From Nonomuraea turkmeniaca (lineage in GTDB: Bacteria > Actinomycetota > Actinomycetes > Streptosporangiales > Streptosporangiaceae): 34,718 nt of DNA. The notes under the pieces were generated by a model. It did no database searches and had not been told where the DNA came from. It worked only from the letters and a program-made list of their open reading frames with translations. Position numbers and translations under genes: made by a program. Location of the stretch: contig NZ_VCKY01000108.1 of assembly GCF_005889735.1 (NCBI RefSeq), positions 1 to 34,718 of the forward strand. The letters run 5' to 3'. Shown in pieces: positions 14,621-22,504 of this stretch (positions within the stretch are counted from its first letter, which is position 1; every line of letters starts with the position of its first letter).

Positions 14621-15936
14621 GAGGCGATCTGGAAGCCGGACTTACGCATGTCGGCGACCGTGGTGTCCTGCATGGTCTGAATGGCGTCGGTGAACGGCGA
14701 CTTGTTCTGCAGCGCCTTGTCGAAGGCGTCCTTGAAGGCGTTGTAGGTCACGCCGACGTTCGGTCCGAAGGTGAACCCGCGCGCCCCGGCGCCCACGCCG
14801 GCGGCCTGCTGCCAGAAGTCGGGCTGGTTGGAGAAGTACTCCGGCGCCTCGCCCAGCGCCGACTGGGCCTTGGTCGCGGCAGGATAGATCGCCGCCTCCT
14901 TGACCAGCAGGTCCAGAGCGGCCGGGTCGGTGTTGAGCCAGGTGGCGAACTGCGCGGCGGCCGCCTTGTTCGGGGTCTTGGCGGACACGGCGACGGACGA
15001 GCCGCCCCAGAAGCCGCTGAAGTTCTCGCCGGCGTTCCACTGCGGCAGCGGCGCGATGGCCCACTTGCCCTTGGCCTTGGGCGCGTTGGTCGACAGCACG
15101 CCCGGCGCCCACACCGCCGACGGCCAGCTCAGCAGCTTGCCGTCGTTGAGCGCCTTGTTCCACTCGGGGGTGAAGAACGGCATGTCGTCAATGGCGCCCT
15201 CCTTGACCAGGCCGTCCCAGTAGCCGGCGACCTTCTTGGTGGGCTCGTCGGCGATGTTGACCTTCCACTGCTCGCCGCTGATCGACCACCACTGCGCGCC
15301 GGCCTGCTGGGCGAGGCCGGTGAACGCTCCCGGGTCCTTGCTGGAGAACGTGCCGAGGTAGGCCTTGGAGTCCTTCTTGCGCACGGTGCGGGCCGCGTCG
15401 GCGTACTCCTGCCACGTCTTCGGCACCGCGATGCCGTACTTGTCGAACAGGTCCTTGCGGTAGAAGAGCATCATGGGGCCGCTGTCCTGCGGGATGCCGT
15501 ACACGCCTTCGGTGCCGAGCGTGACGAGGTTCCACAGGCCGTCGGAGAACTCGGCCTTGATCGAGGCGGTCTCGGCCTTGAGGTCGGCCACCGCGTCGGC
15601 GGCGATGAACGAGGGAAGGTGCTGGTACTCGGCCTGCACCAGGTCTGGCGGGTTGCCGGCCTTGCTCGCGGTGAGGTACTTGGCGGCCGCGTCGTCGCCG
15701 CCGGCCTGCTTGCTGACCGTCACCTGGATGTCGGGGTGGGCCTTGTTCCAGACGTCGACGATCTTGTCCATGTTGGGGGCCCAGGTCCAGTAGACGAGCT
15801 TGACGGGTCCCTGGGCGGCGGCCGTGGGGCTCTGCGCCGCCTCGGTGCTTTGAGGAGTGGGCTCGCCCGACCCGCAGCTCGCGAGGGTGGCCGTGAGGGC
15901 GACGGCCAGGGCTGCTCCAAAGCGGTTGGCGCGCAT
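14617..15936 (-). CDS. Extracellular sugar-binding lipoprotein of the CUT1 importer
   Basis: 439 residues from ATG 15936, preceded by CGGAGG. The N-terminal signal peptide ends in a lipobox TLASC, so Cys21 is the lipid anchor. The mature part is a family 1 solute-binding protein (KLVYWTWAPNMDKIVDVWN, YGIPQDSGPMMLFYRKDLFD, GFWGGSSVAVSAKTPNKAAA). It captures oligosaccharides outside the membrane and delivers them to the two overlapping permease genes. Divergent GH42 and GH53 genes point to beta-1,4-galacto-oligosaccharides, as in Bacillus GanS. Confidence 0.95.
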   Translation of the reverse strand: MRANRFGAALAVALTATLASCGSGEPTPQSTEAAQSPTAAAQGPVKLVYWTWAPNMDKIVDVWNKAHPDIQVTVSKQAGGDDAAAKYLTASKAGNPPDLVQAEYQHLPSFIAADAVADLKAETASIKAEFSDGLWNLVTLGTEGVYGIPQDSGPMMLFYRKDLFDKYGIAVPKTWQEYADAARTVRKKDSKAYLGTFSSKDPGAFTGLAQQAGAQWWSISGEQWKVNIADEPTKKVAGYWDGLVKEGAIDDMPFFTPEWNKALNDGKLLSWPSAVWAPGVLSTNAPKAKGKWAIAPLPQWNAGENFSGFWGGSSVAVSAKTPNKAAAAQFATWLNTDPAALDLLVKEAAIYPAATKAQSALGEAPEYFSNQPDFWQQAAGVGAGARGFTFGPNVGVTYNAFKDAFDKALQNKSPFTDAIQTMQDTTVADMRKSGFQIAS

Positions 15937-15958
15937 TGCGTACCTCCGTAGGGGGGTT

Positions 15959-15974
15959 CTGTGAACGCTCACAG
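15959..15974. promoter_or_regulatory. LacI-type operator 1 (importer side)
   Basis: CTGTGAACGCTCACAG is an imperfect 16-bp palindrome with a central CG, ending 22 bases upstream of the lipoprotein start. A TTGACG lies upstream on the minus strand (around 16000) and could be the -35 box. The site differs from operator 2 at only two positions when one is reversed. It is the likely binding site of the LacI protein at 10216-11214. Confidence 0.75.
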
Positions 15975-16084
15975 AGTGGAACAGCCCAGAAATGACCGTC
16001 AAGGGGTCGTTACGGTCTCGTTAACCTTGGGAGTGAGCAGGAAAATTCTGGGTCACTGTTCCCTCAAGGGCGGGCCCGGCGTTA

Positions 16085-16100
16085 CTGTGCACGTTCACAG
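16085..16100. promoter_or_regulatory. LacI-type operator 2 (galactosidase side)
   Basis: CTGTGCACGTTCACAG, the second copy of the galactan-locus operator, ends 19 bases upstream of the GH42 start. The centres of the two copies are 126 bp apart, about 12 helical turns, so they face the same side of the DNA. Confidence 0.75.
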
Positions 16101-16119
16101 AGCTTCTCGAGGGGGATGG

Positions 16120-18132
16120 ATGTATCCGGAGCGTCCTGCTGGTATCGCGTATGGCGGGGACTACAACCCAGAGCAGTGGCCGCGCGAGGTCCTCGAGGAG
16201 GACGTGGCCCTGATGCGCGAGGCCGGGGTGAACCTGGTCAGCCTGGGCTTGTTCTCGTGGGCGCTGATGGAGCCGGCCGAGGGGCGCTACGAGTTCGGCT
16301 GGCTGGACGAGATCATCGATCGGCTGCACGCCGCCGGCGTCGCGGTCGACCTGGCCACGCCGACGGCCGCCCCGCCTGCCTGGTTGATCGCCCAGCACCC
16401 CGACGTGCTGCCGGTGACCAGGGAGGGCACGCGGATCGGGTTCGGCGGGCGGCAGAGCGCCTGCTCCAGCGCCCCGGCCTTCCGCGAGGCGACGGCACGC
16501 CTGGTGCGCGCGCTCGGCGAGCACTACCGCGACCATCCCGCCGTGGTCATGTGGCATGTGCACAACGAGTACGGCGCCCCCCTCGGCGAGTGCTACTGCG
16601 AGCACAGCGTGGCGGCCTGGCGCGAGTGGCTCCGGGCGAAATATCGCGACATTTCAGCTTTGAACGACGCCTGGGGCAACACCTTCTGGGGGCAGACCTA
16701 CACCGACTGGTCCCAGATCGACGCCCCCCGCTTCAACCACACGGCCGTCAACCCGGCCCAGCGCCTCGACTACGCCCGCTTCAGCGACGGCCAGCACCGC
16801 GAGCACTACGCGCTCCAGCGCGACATCCTCCGCGAGCTCACCCCGGGCATCCCGGTGACCACGAACTTCGCCGGCACCGTCAACTGCAAGTCCGCCGACC
16901 TGTGGCAGTGGGCCCGCGAGCTCGACGTGATCGCCAACGACCACTACCTCAAGGCGGAGCAGGCCGACAACCACATCGACCTGGCCATGTCCGCCGACCT
17001 GGCGCGCTCGGTGGCGGGCGGCGCGCCCTGGATGCTGATGGAACACTCGGCCGGCGCGGTCAACTGGCAGCCCCGCAACATCGCCAAGCGGCCGGGCGAG
17101 ATGCGCCGCAACAGCCTGGCGCACGTGGCCCGTGGCTCCGACAGTGTGCTGTTCTTCCAGTTCAGGGCCTCGCGGTTCGGGGCGGAGAAATTCCACTCCG
17201 GGCTGGTGCCGCATGCCGGGACCGACTCCGAGCAGTGGCGTGAGGTGGTGCGGCTCGGCGCCGACCTGGCCAAGCTCGCCGATCTGCGGGGGAGCCGGGT
17301 GCGGGCCGACGTGGCGATCGTCTGGGACTGGGAGTCGTACTGGGCGCTGGAGTTGGACTGGCGGCCGTCGGTGGACCTGACGTTCAGGGAGCCGGTGAAC
17401 GCCTTCTACGAGGCGTTGTGGCGCGAGCATGTCACGGTGGACTTCGTCCACCCTTCCGCCGATATTTCGGGATATCGGGTGGTGGTCGCGCCCAGCTCAT
17501 ACCTGCTCACCGAGGCCTCCGCCAAGAACCTCCACCGGTACGTCGAGGCCGGCGGCAACCTCCTCGTGTCGTACTTCTCCGGCATCGTCGACGAGCACGA
17601 CACCATCCATCCGGGCGCCCACCCCGGCGCGCTCCGCGAGCTGCTCGGCCTGTCGATCGAGGAGTTCCACCCGCTGCGCGAGCTCGAGACGGTATCGATC
17701 ACCGGGTCGCCGGCCGGTGGCGACACCGCCCGCATCTGGTCCGAGCGGGTCCGTCCGGCCGGAGCCGTGCCCGTACGGGACTTCGCCTCCGGCCCTGACG
17801 CGGGCCACCCCGCCTTCACCCGTCACGACCTGGGCGCCGGCACCGCATGGTACCTGGCCACCGCCCCCGTCACCGGCCTGCGCGACCTGCTCGCCCAGGT
17901 GCTCGACCACGCCGGCGTGACCCGCCCGCACGGCCTGCCCGACACCCTGGAGCTGGTGCGCAGGGGCCACCACGTCTTCCTGATCAACCACGGCGACGAG
18001 CCGGTGACGGTCGAGGGGGTGACCGGCACGAGCGTGTTCGACGGCGTACGCCACGACGGGCCGGTCACCGTCGCACCCGGCGCGGTCACCGTCGTCGTGG
18101 AATCCCCCCAACCCCAGGGAGAGTCCCGATGA
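16120..18132 (+). CDS. GH42 beta-galactosidase, intracellular (galactan locus)
   Basis: 670 residues from ATG 16120, preceded by GAGGGGG. Upstream in-frame codons run through the operator and are not coding. The GH42 signature GGDYNPEQWPREVLEED is at the N-terminus. Catalytic residues are acid/base Glu150 in HNEYGA and nucleophile Glu308 in MEHSAGAVNW. The trimerisation domain and a C-terminal beta domain follow. There is no signal peptide, so it acts in the cytoplasm on imported galacto-oligosaccharides, releasing galactose. It overlaps the GH53 gene by ATGA. The pair corresponds to Bacillus ganA-ganB. Confidence 0.95.
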   Translation: MYPERPAGIAYGGDYNPEQWPREVLEEDVALMREAGVNLVSLGLFSWALMEPAEGRYEFGWLDEIIDRLHAAGVAVDLATPTAAPPAWLIAQHPDVLPVTREGTRIGFGGRQSACSSAPAFREATARLVRALGEHYRDHPAVVMWHVHNEYGAPLGECYCEHSVAAWREWLRAKYRDISALNDAWGNTFWGQTYTDWSQIDAPRFNHTAVNPAQRLDYARFSDGQHREHYALQRDILRELTPGIPVTTNFAGTVNCKSADLWQWARELDVIANDHYLKAEQADNHIDLAMSADLARSVAGGAPWMLMEHSAGAVNWQPRNIAKRPGEMRRNSLAHVARGSDSVLFFQFRASRFGAEKFHSGLVPHAGTDSEQWREVVRLGADLAKLADLRGSRVRADVAIVWDWESYWALELDWRPSVDLTFREPVNAFYEALWREHVTVDFVHPSADISGYRVVVAPSSYLLTEASAKNLHRYVEAGGNLLVSYFSGIVDEHDTIHPGAHPGALRELLGLSIEEFHPLRELETVSITGSPAGGDTARIWSERVRPAGAVPVRDFASGPDAGHPAFTRHDLGAGTAWYLATAPVTGLRDLLAQVLDHAGVTRPHGLPDTLELVRRGHHVFLINHGDEPVTVEGVTGTSVFDGVRHDGPVTVAPGAVTVVVESPQPQGESR

Positions 18133-19229
18133 AACGCATCCTGACCGCGCTCCTGTTAGCCGCCGCCCTGGTCGTCGCCGCGCAACCGGCGCATGCCGGC
18201 GCCCGGCTGCAGATCAGGGGCGCCGACGTCTCCAGCCTCGCCAAGTCCGAGGCCTACGGCGGCGTCTACCGCGACGCCCACGGCCGCCGCTCCGACTCGC
18301 TGCGCATCCTGTCCCAGGCCGGGCTCAACTACATCCGGCTCAAGGTCTGGGTGAACCCCGCCGACGGCTACAACACCAAGACCCAGGTGCTCGCCATCGC
18401 CAAGCGCGCGAAGGCGCAGGGCATGAAGCTGCTGGTGGACTTCCACTACTCCGACACCTGGGCCGACCCGGGCAAGCAGTTCAAGCCGGCCGCATGGGAG
18501 GCGCTCCCGTTCGACCAGCTCAAGCAGGCCCTCTACGACCACACGTACGACGTGCTCGACGCGCTGCGCCGCCAGGGCACCACGGCCGACATGGTCCAGG
18601 TCGGCAACGAGATCAACGGCGGCCTGCTGTGGCCGGACGGCTCCAACTCGAACTGGGCCAACACCGCCGCCCTGCTGAACGCCGGCTACGACGCGGTCAA
18701 GGCCGTCTCCCGCTCGACGAAGGTCGTGCTGCACGTGGCCAACGGCGGTGACAACGGCCTGTACCGGTGGTGGTTCGACAACGCCAACGCGAATGGCATC
18801 CGGCACGACGTGATCGGGCTGTCGTACTACGCGTACTGGCACGGCACGCTGGAGGCGTTCCAGGCCAACATCAACGACGTCGCCACCCGGTACGGCAAGC
18901 CGGTCGTCGTGGTCGAGACCGCCTACCCGTTCACCACGGCCGACGACGACGGCTGGGAGAACATCATCCTGTCGCCGGAGCCGTACCCCGGCTACCAGGC
19001 CACCCCGCAGGGCCAGGCCGCGATGCTGGCGAAGATCGCCGACATCGTCCGCCAGGTGCCGGGCGGCCTGGGCCTCGGCCTGTTCACCTGGGAGGCCACC
19101 TGGACCGGCGTCAAGGGCAACGGCTGGGACCCGGCCGACCCGTCGTCCGGCAACGGCTGGGAGAACCAGGCCCTGTTCGACTACGCCGACCGGGCGCTGC
19201 CGGCCATGCGGGTCCTCGGCCACAGCTGA
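18129..19229 (+). CDS. GH53 secreted arabinogalactan endo-beta-1,4-galactanase
   Basis: 366 residues from ATG 18129. The signal peptide MKRILTALLLAAALVVAAQP ends in AHA (cleavage after ~23). The GH53 domain fills the rest, starting RGADVSSLAKSEAYGG. Acid/base Glu161 lies in VGNEINGG and nucleophile Glu263 in VVETAYPF; other conserved stretches are FHYSDTWADPGKQ and GLFTWEATW. The enzyme cuts beta-1,4-galactan side chains of pectin outside the cell (EC 3.2.1.89), feeding the importer encoded across the promoter region. It has no carbohydrate-binding module. A strong hairpin follows. Confidence 0.96.
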   Translation: MKRILTALLLAAALVVAAQPAHAGARLQIRGADVSSLAKSEAYGGVYRDAHGRRSDSLRILSQAGLNYIRLKVWVNPADGYNTKTQVLAIAKRAKAQGMKLLVDFHYSDTWADPGKQFKPAAWEALPFDQLKQALYDHTYDVLDALRRQGTTADMVQVGNEINGGLLWPDGSNSNWANTAALLNAGYDAVKAVSRSTKVVLHVANGGDNGLYRWWFDNANANGIRHDVIGLSYYAYWHGTLEAFQANINDVATRYGKPVVVVETAYPFTTADDDGWENIILSPEPYPGYQATPQGQAAMLAKIADIVRQVPGGLGLGLFTWEATWTGVKGNGWDPADPSSGNGWENQALFDYADRALPAMRVLGHS

Positions 19230-19242
19230 CCCCCGGTCCTTG

Positions 19243-19272
19243 TCCCGTCCCGCCGCTCACGGCGGGACGGGA
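19243..19272 (+). terminator. Strong hairpin terminator after the GH42-GH53 operon
   Basis: A perfect 12-bp stem (TCCCGTCCCGCC with GGCGGGACGGGA) around a 6-base loop begins 13 bases after the GH53 stop. There is no long T run, as is usual for high-GC actinomycete terminators. Confidence 0.8.
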
Positions 19273-19295
19273 AGCATTAACGCAATGATGGCGTC

Positions 19296-19571
19296 ATGCT
19301 GTTCCCGACTCCCGCGCTCACCGACGCCGACCGGAGAGTTCTCGAAGAGATCGAGGTGGCTCGCGAGAACCTCCGCCACCAAGTGCAGTCCACGCCGAGC
19401 AAGCGCACCGAAGGGCTGCGCAAGTTTCTCACCGCCGACGCCGTCGCAGCCTCCAACTCGATCGAGGGCTTCAAGGTGTCCACGATCGATGTGGAAGATC
19501 TACTCGAGGGCGAGCGAGACGTGGACGTCTCCGATGAAACCGCGAGGAAACCCTCGCCTACCAGCGGATGA
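19296..19571 (+). CDS. Fic protein N-terminal fragment with inhibitory motif (frameshifted gene, part 1)
   Basis: 91 residues from ATG 19296; no clear ribosome-binding site is seen. It carries SNSIEG at 53-58, a perfect match to the Fic inhibitory consensus (S/T)xxxE(G/N). The frame departs from the family after VSDE. Adding one A to the AAA run at 19537-19539 would restore ...SDENREETLAYQRMM and join it to the next ORF, so a single-base deletion (or sequencing error) split one Fic gene. As it stands, the fragment ends with a short unrelated tail KPSPTSG and its stop overlaps the next start as ATGA. It could also act like a separate class I antitoxin. Confidence 0.75.
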   Translation: MLFPTPALTDADRRVLEEIEVARENLRHQVQSTPSKRTEGLRKFLTADAVAASNSIEGFKVSTIDVEDLLEGERDVDVSDETARKPSPTSG

Positions 19572-20431
19572 TGACATACATCCAGACTCTCCATGATGTG
19601 GAGGACTTCTGCTACAGCATGGGATTCCTCAACGCTCTGCATTGGATGCTCCAGGGGCACCGGCACACGCCGCGCAAGCCTGCGGGACAGTGGCGCCGAG
19701 GGCCGGTCTACGTCACCGACGCGCGGGACCCCAGCATCGCGGCCTTCACAGCTCCAGACGCGGAGACCGTCCCCGCGCTGATGCGGGAATTGTGCGACTG
19801 GCTCAGTGCCGGTGACGGCTCGCACTCGCTGATCAGGGCTGCCATGGCCCACCTCCACCTGGTCTCCATTCACCCATGGGCGGACGGCAACGGGCGTATG
19901 TCGCGTTCCCTCCAAACTCTGGTGATCGCCAGGGACGGCGTGCTCTCACCCGAGTTCTCCTCCATCGAGGCGTGGCTCGGGCGGCCGGGCAACACCTGGG
20001 AGTACTACGCCGTGCTCGCCCGGCGCGGTTCCACTTACCGGCCCGACCAAGACGTCTCCGACTGGATCCGCTTCAACCTCACCGCCTGTCATCAGCAGGC
20101 GCAGACGGTGAAGAACCGTCTTGACCGCTCCACCCGTGTATGGATGCTGCTCGGTGAAGTCGCGGAGCGGCGGGGCATGGACGAGCGCATCGTCACCGCT
20201 CTGCATGATGTGGCCATGTCCGGCCGCGTCCGCCGCAGTCGCTACGAACGAGCCGAGGGGCTCAGCCTCCAGCAAGCTCAGCGAGATTTGCGCGACCTTG
20301 TCACAGCCGAAGTCCTCACCCCGATCGGTCGTACCCGTGCCCGGTTTTACACGGCTGGACCCAACTTCCCCCATGCCGCCCTGGACGCCGCCCGCACCCC
20401 CCTGTCGCTGACCGACCCCTACAACCGCTGA
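19568..20431 (+). CDS. Fic domain protein core (frameshifted gene, part 2)
   Basis: 287 residues from ATG 19568, overlapping the previous stop. The active-site motif HPWADGNGRMSR (102-113) is complete, including the catalytic His and the GNGR anion-binding loop. A C-terminal winged-helix-like region (LSLQQAQRDLRDLVTAEVL) follows, as in Fic/DUF4172-like proteins. Fic enzymes transfer AMP or related groups from nucleotides to target proteins. The inhibitory helix that normally restrains the site is encoded in the preceding ORF. If only this half were translated, the enzyme would lack its internal brake. Confidence 0.8.
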   Translation: MMTYIQTLHDVEDFCYSMGFLNALHWMLQGHRHTPRKPAGQWRRGPVYVTDARDPSIAAFTAPDAETVPALMRELCDWLSAGDGSHSLIRAAMAHLHLVSIHPWADGNGRMSRSLQTLVIARDGVLSPEFSSIEAWLGRPGNTWEYYAVLARRGSTYRPDQDVSDWIRFNLTACHQQAQTVKNRLDRSTRVWMLLGEVAERRGMDERIVTALHDVAMSGRVRRSRYERAEGLSLQQAQRDLRDLVTAEVLTPIGRTRARFYTAGPNFPHAALDAARTPLSLTDPYNR

Positions 20432-20779
20432 TTGAGTCGTGCCGCAGGTGGAGAGCAGGCGGACCGCCCGGCTGCCCGGGTACCTGTGCTCGGACGATGA
20501 TCTGGCCGTAGATGATCAGATCGTCGGCCGCCTTCTTCTGCCCCGGTCGCGTTGCCATCACGTGATCATGCGTCGCACAAGACGTTGATTACTGCTTTCC
20601 GGCGTGACTAACTGGTAACGCCCGCTTCACCGCGGTCTGGCGCGAGAAGACCTGGGGAGGCCTGAATGAGCCGGCGGGTAGTGCCTCTCCTGGTGTCCTG
20701 CGCCGTCGCGCGGATCCAGGCGCCGATGGAGGTCGAGTGGGCCCTGCGGATCACCCGGTGACGTTGACATGATGGGCGC
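20432..20779. other. Gene-poor stretch between the Fic gene and the nitroreductase
   Basis: 348 bp with no convincing gene. It holds a 10-bp palindrome ATCACGTGAT (20557-20566) and a 31-codon ORF (20666-20761) with a GGGGAGG ribosome-binding site. A minus-strand ORF beginning near the palindrome (MATRPGQKKAADDL) faintly recalls a GntR-type N-terminus but does not continue as one. It may contain gene remnants. Confidence 0.5.
20666..20761 (+). CDS. Possible 31-residue small ORF
   Basis: ATG 20666 is preceded by GGGGAGG at 7-base spacing and the ORF ends 18 bases before the nitroreductase start. The peptide (MSRRVVPLLVSCAVARIQAP...) has no recognised match and could be a remnant or a leader. 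The only support is the ribosome-binding site and its position. Confidence 0.25.
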   Translation: MSRRVVPLLVSCAVARIQAPMEVEWALRITR

Positions 20780-21415
20780 ATGATGCCCGACGAACTGCTC
20801 ACCACCACCCGCAGCGTCCGCAAACGCCTCGACCTGACCCGCCCCGTCCCCATGGACGTCGTCCGCGAGTGCCTCGAGATCGCCCTGCAGGCGCCCACCG
20901 GCGGCAACCGGCAGAGCTGGCAATGGATCGTCGTCACCGACCCGGACCTGCGCAAGACCATCGGCGATTACTACGGCCGCTCCCTGCGGGCCTACATGCA
21001 GTCGGGGGCCTCGGCCGGGTCGTTGTTCCAGGGCGACCCGGTCCGGGCCGCGACGCAGCAGCGCGTGTCGGAGAGCTCCGCCTACCTGGGCGAGCACATG
21101 GGGGACGTGCCGGTGCTGCTGATCGGCTGCATCGCGCTGCCCGGCGGCAGGCTGCCCGAGGGCAACCAGGCGGGTCTGTGGGGTTCGCTGCTGCCGGCCG
21201 CGTGGAGCTACATGCTGGCCGCTCGCGCCCGGGGGCTCGGCACGGCCTGGACGACCCTGCATCTCGCGTACGAGAGTGAGATCGCCGAGTTGCTCGGCAT
21301 CCCGGCCGACGTGCGCCAGGGCGTGCTCGTGCCCACCGCCTACTACACGGGGGACACGTTCAGGCCCGCGCCGCGCCGGCCGCTCGACGACGTGCTGCAC
21401 CTCGACCGCTGGTGA
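20780..21415 (+). CDS. Nitroreductase-family FMN oxidoreductase
   Basis: 211 residues from ATG 20780 (a second ATG follows at once). Family features are the N-terminal RSVRKRLDLTRPV with FMN-phosphate-binding arginines, ALQAPTGGNRQSWQWIVV, the central WGSLLPAAWSYMLAARARGLGTAWTT and the C-terminal RPLDDVLHLDRW. These enzymes use FMN and NAD(P)H to reduce nitro compounds, quinones or enones; the natural substrate is unknown. Its stop overlaps a GTG that could start the next gene, so the two are probably cotranscribed. Confidence 0.92.
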   Translation: MMPDELLTTTRSVRKRLDLTRPVPMDVVRECLEIALQAPTGGNRQSWQWIVVTDPDLRKTIGDYYGRSLRAYMQSGASAGSLFQGDPVRAATQQRVSESSAYLGEHMGDVPVLLIGCIALPGGRLPEGNQAGLWGSLLPAAWSYMLAARARGLGTAWTTLHLAYESEIAELLGIPADVRQGVLVPTAYYTGDTFRPAPRRPLDDVLHLDRW

Positions 21416-21426
21416 ATGGAGGGCCC

Positions 21427-22464
21427 GTGAGATCTCTGCCGTTGCTGCCGACCTCGCTCGTCGGCAGCTACGCCCAGCCCGAATGGCTGATCGACCGCGC
21501 CAGGCTGGCGGGCCGCTTCCCGCCGCGCGTGCGTGCCAGGGAGTTGTGGCGCATCCCGCCCGAGCACCTCGCCCAGGCCCAGGACGACGCCACCGAGCTG
21601 GCCATCAGGGCCCAGGAGCGTGCGGGGCTGGACATCGTCACCGACGGGGAGATCCGCCGCGAGAGCTACTCCAACCACTTCGCCACCGCCCTGGAGGGCA
21701 TCGATCTGGACAACCCGGGTACGGCGCTGGACCGCAGCGGCCACCCGAACCCCGTCCCGCGCATCGTCGGCACCATCCGCCGCCCGCGTCCGGTCGAGGT
21801 GGACGACCTGAGCTTCCTGCGCGCCCACACCGCCCACCCGGTCAAGATGACGGTGCCGGGGCCGTTCACCATGAGCCAGCAGGCGCAGAACGACCACTAC
21901 CCGGACGCCGAGGCGGCCGCGATGGACTACGCGGCGGCGGTCAACGCCGAGATCCGCGACCTGTTCGCGGCCGGGGCCGACATCGTGCAGATCGACGAGC
22001 CGTACATGCAGGCCAGGCCGGAGGCGGCGCGGGCCTACGGGCTGGCCGCGCTGAACGCCGCCCTGGACGGCGTGGTGGGCACGACGGCGGTGCACATCTG
22101 CTTCGGCTACGCGGCGATCATCCACGAGCGGCCGGAGGCGTACTCGTTCCTGCCGGAGCTGGCCGGCTGCCCGGTCCAGCAGGTGTCGATCGAGACCGCG
22201 CAGTCCGGCCTGGACCTGGGCGTGCTGTCCGACCTGAAGGACAAGACGGTCATCCTCGGGGTGATCGACCTGTCGACGCCCGACGTGGAGCCGGTGGAGC
22301 TGGTGGCGGATCGGGTGCGCAGGGCGTTCGACCGGGTGCCGCCCGAGCGGATCGTCATCGCGACCGACTGCGGGATGAAGTATCTGCCGAGGCGGGCGGC
22401 CGAGGGCAAGATGCGCGCCATGTCCGGCGCCGCGCGGCTCCTCCGCGGCGAGCTGGGCGGCTAA
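21427..22464 (+). CDS. MetE C-terminal-like zinc methyltransferase (cobalamin-independent type)
   Basis: 345 residues. GTG 21427 has GGAGGG just before it; GTG 21412 is the alternative. The protein is a single TIM barrel like the C-terminal half of MetE (PTSLVGSYAQPEWL, DIVTDGEIRRESY, DIVQIDEPYMQ, VLGVIDLSTPDVE). Zinc ligands are His223 and Cys225 in VHICFGYA and Cys315 in TDCGMKYLPR. It lacks the N-terminal half of true MetE. Such stand-alone proteins include thiol-activating methyltransferases and epoxyalkane:coenzyme M transferase, so the methyl donor and acceptor cannot be assigned. Homocysteine or another thiol is a reasonable guess. Confidence 0.88.
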   Translation: MRSLPLLPTSLVGSYAQPEWLIDRARLAGRFPPRVRARELWRIPPEHLAQAQDDATELAIRAQERAGLDIVTDGEIRRESYSNHFATALEGIDLDNPGTALDRSGHPNPVPRIVGTIRRPRPVEVDDLSFLRAHTAHPVKMTVPGPFTMSQQAQNDHYPDAEAAAMDYAAAVNAEIRDLFAAGADIVQIDEPYMQARPEAARAYGLAALNAALDGVVGTTAVHICFGYAAIIHERPEAYSFLPELAGCPVQQVSIETAQSGLDLGVLSDLKDKTVILGVIDLSTPDVEPVELVADRVRRAFDRVPPERIVIATDCGMKYLPRRAAEGKMRAMSGAARLLRGELGG

Positions 22465-22504
22465 GATCACCGGCGTAGCCCCCTGACCCTCCGAAGGAGC
22501 CGCA

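Noticed and set aside
20316..20561. Minus-strand ORF beginning MATRPGQKKAADDL, faintly like a GntR regulator N-terminus
   Set aside because: The helix-turn-helix part does not follow, the ORF runs antisense into the Fic gene, and the similarity is only a few residues. Possibly a remnant, but not supportable as a gene.
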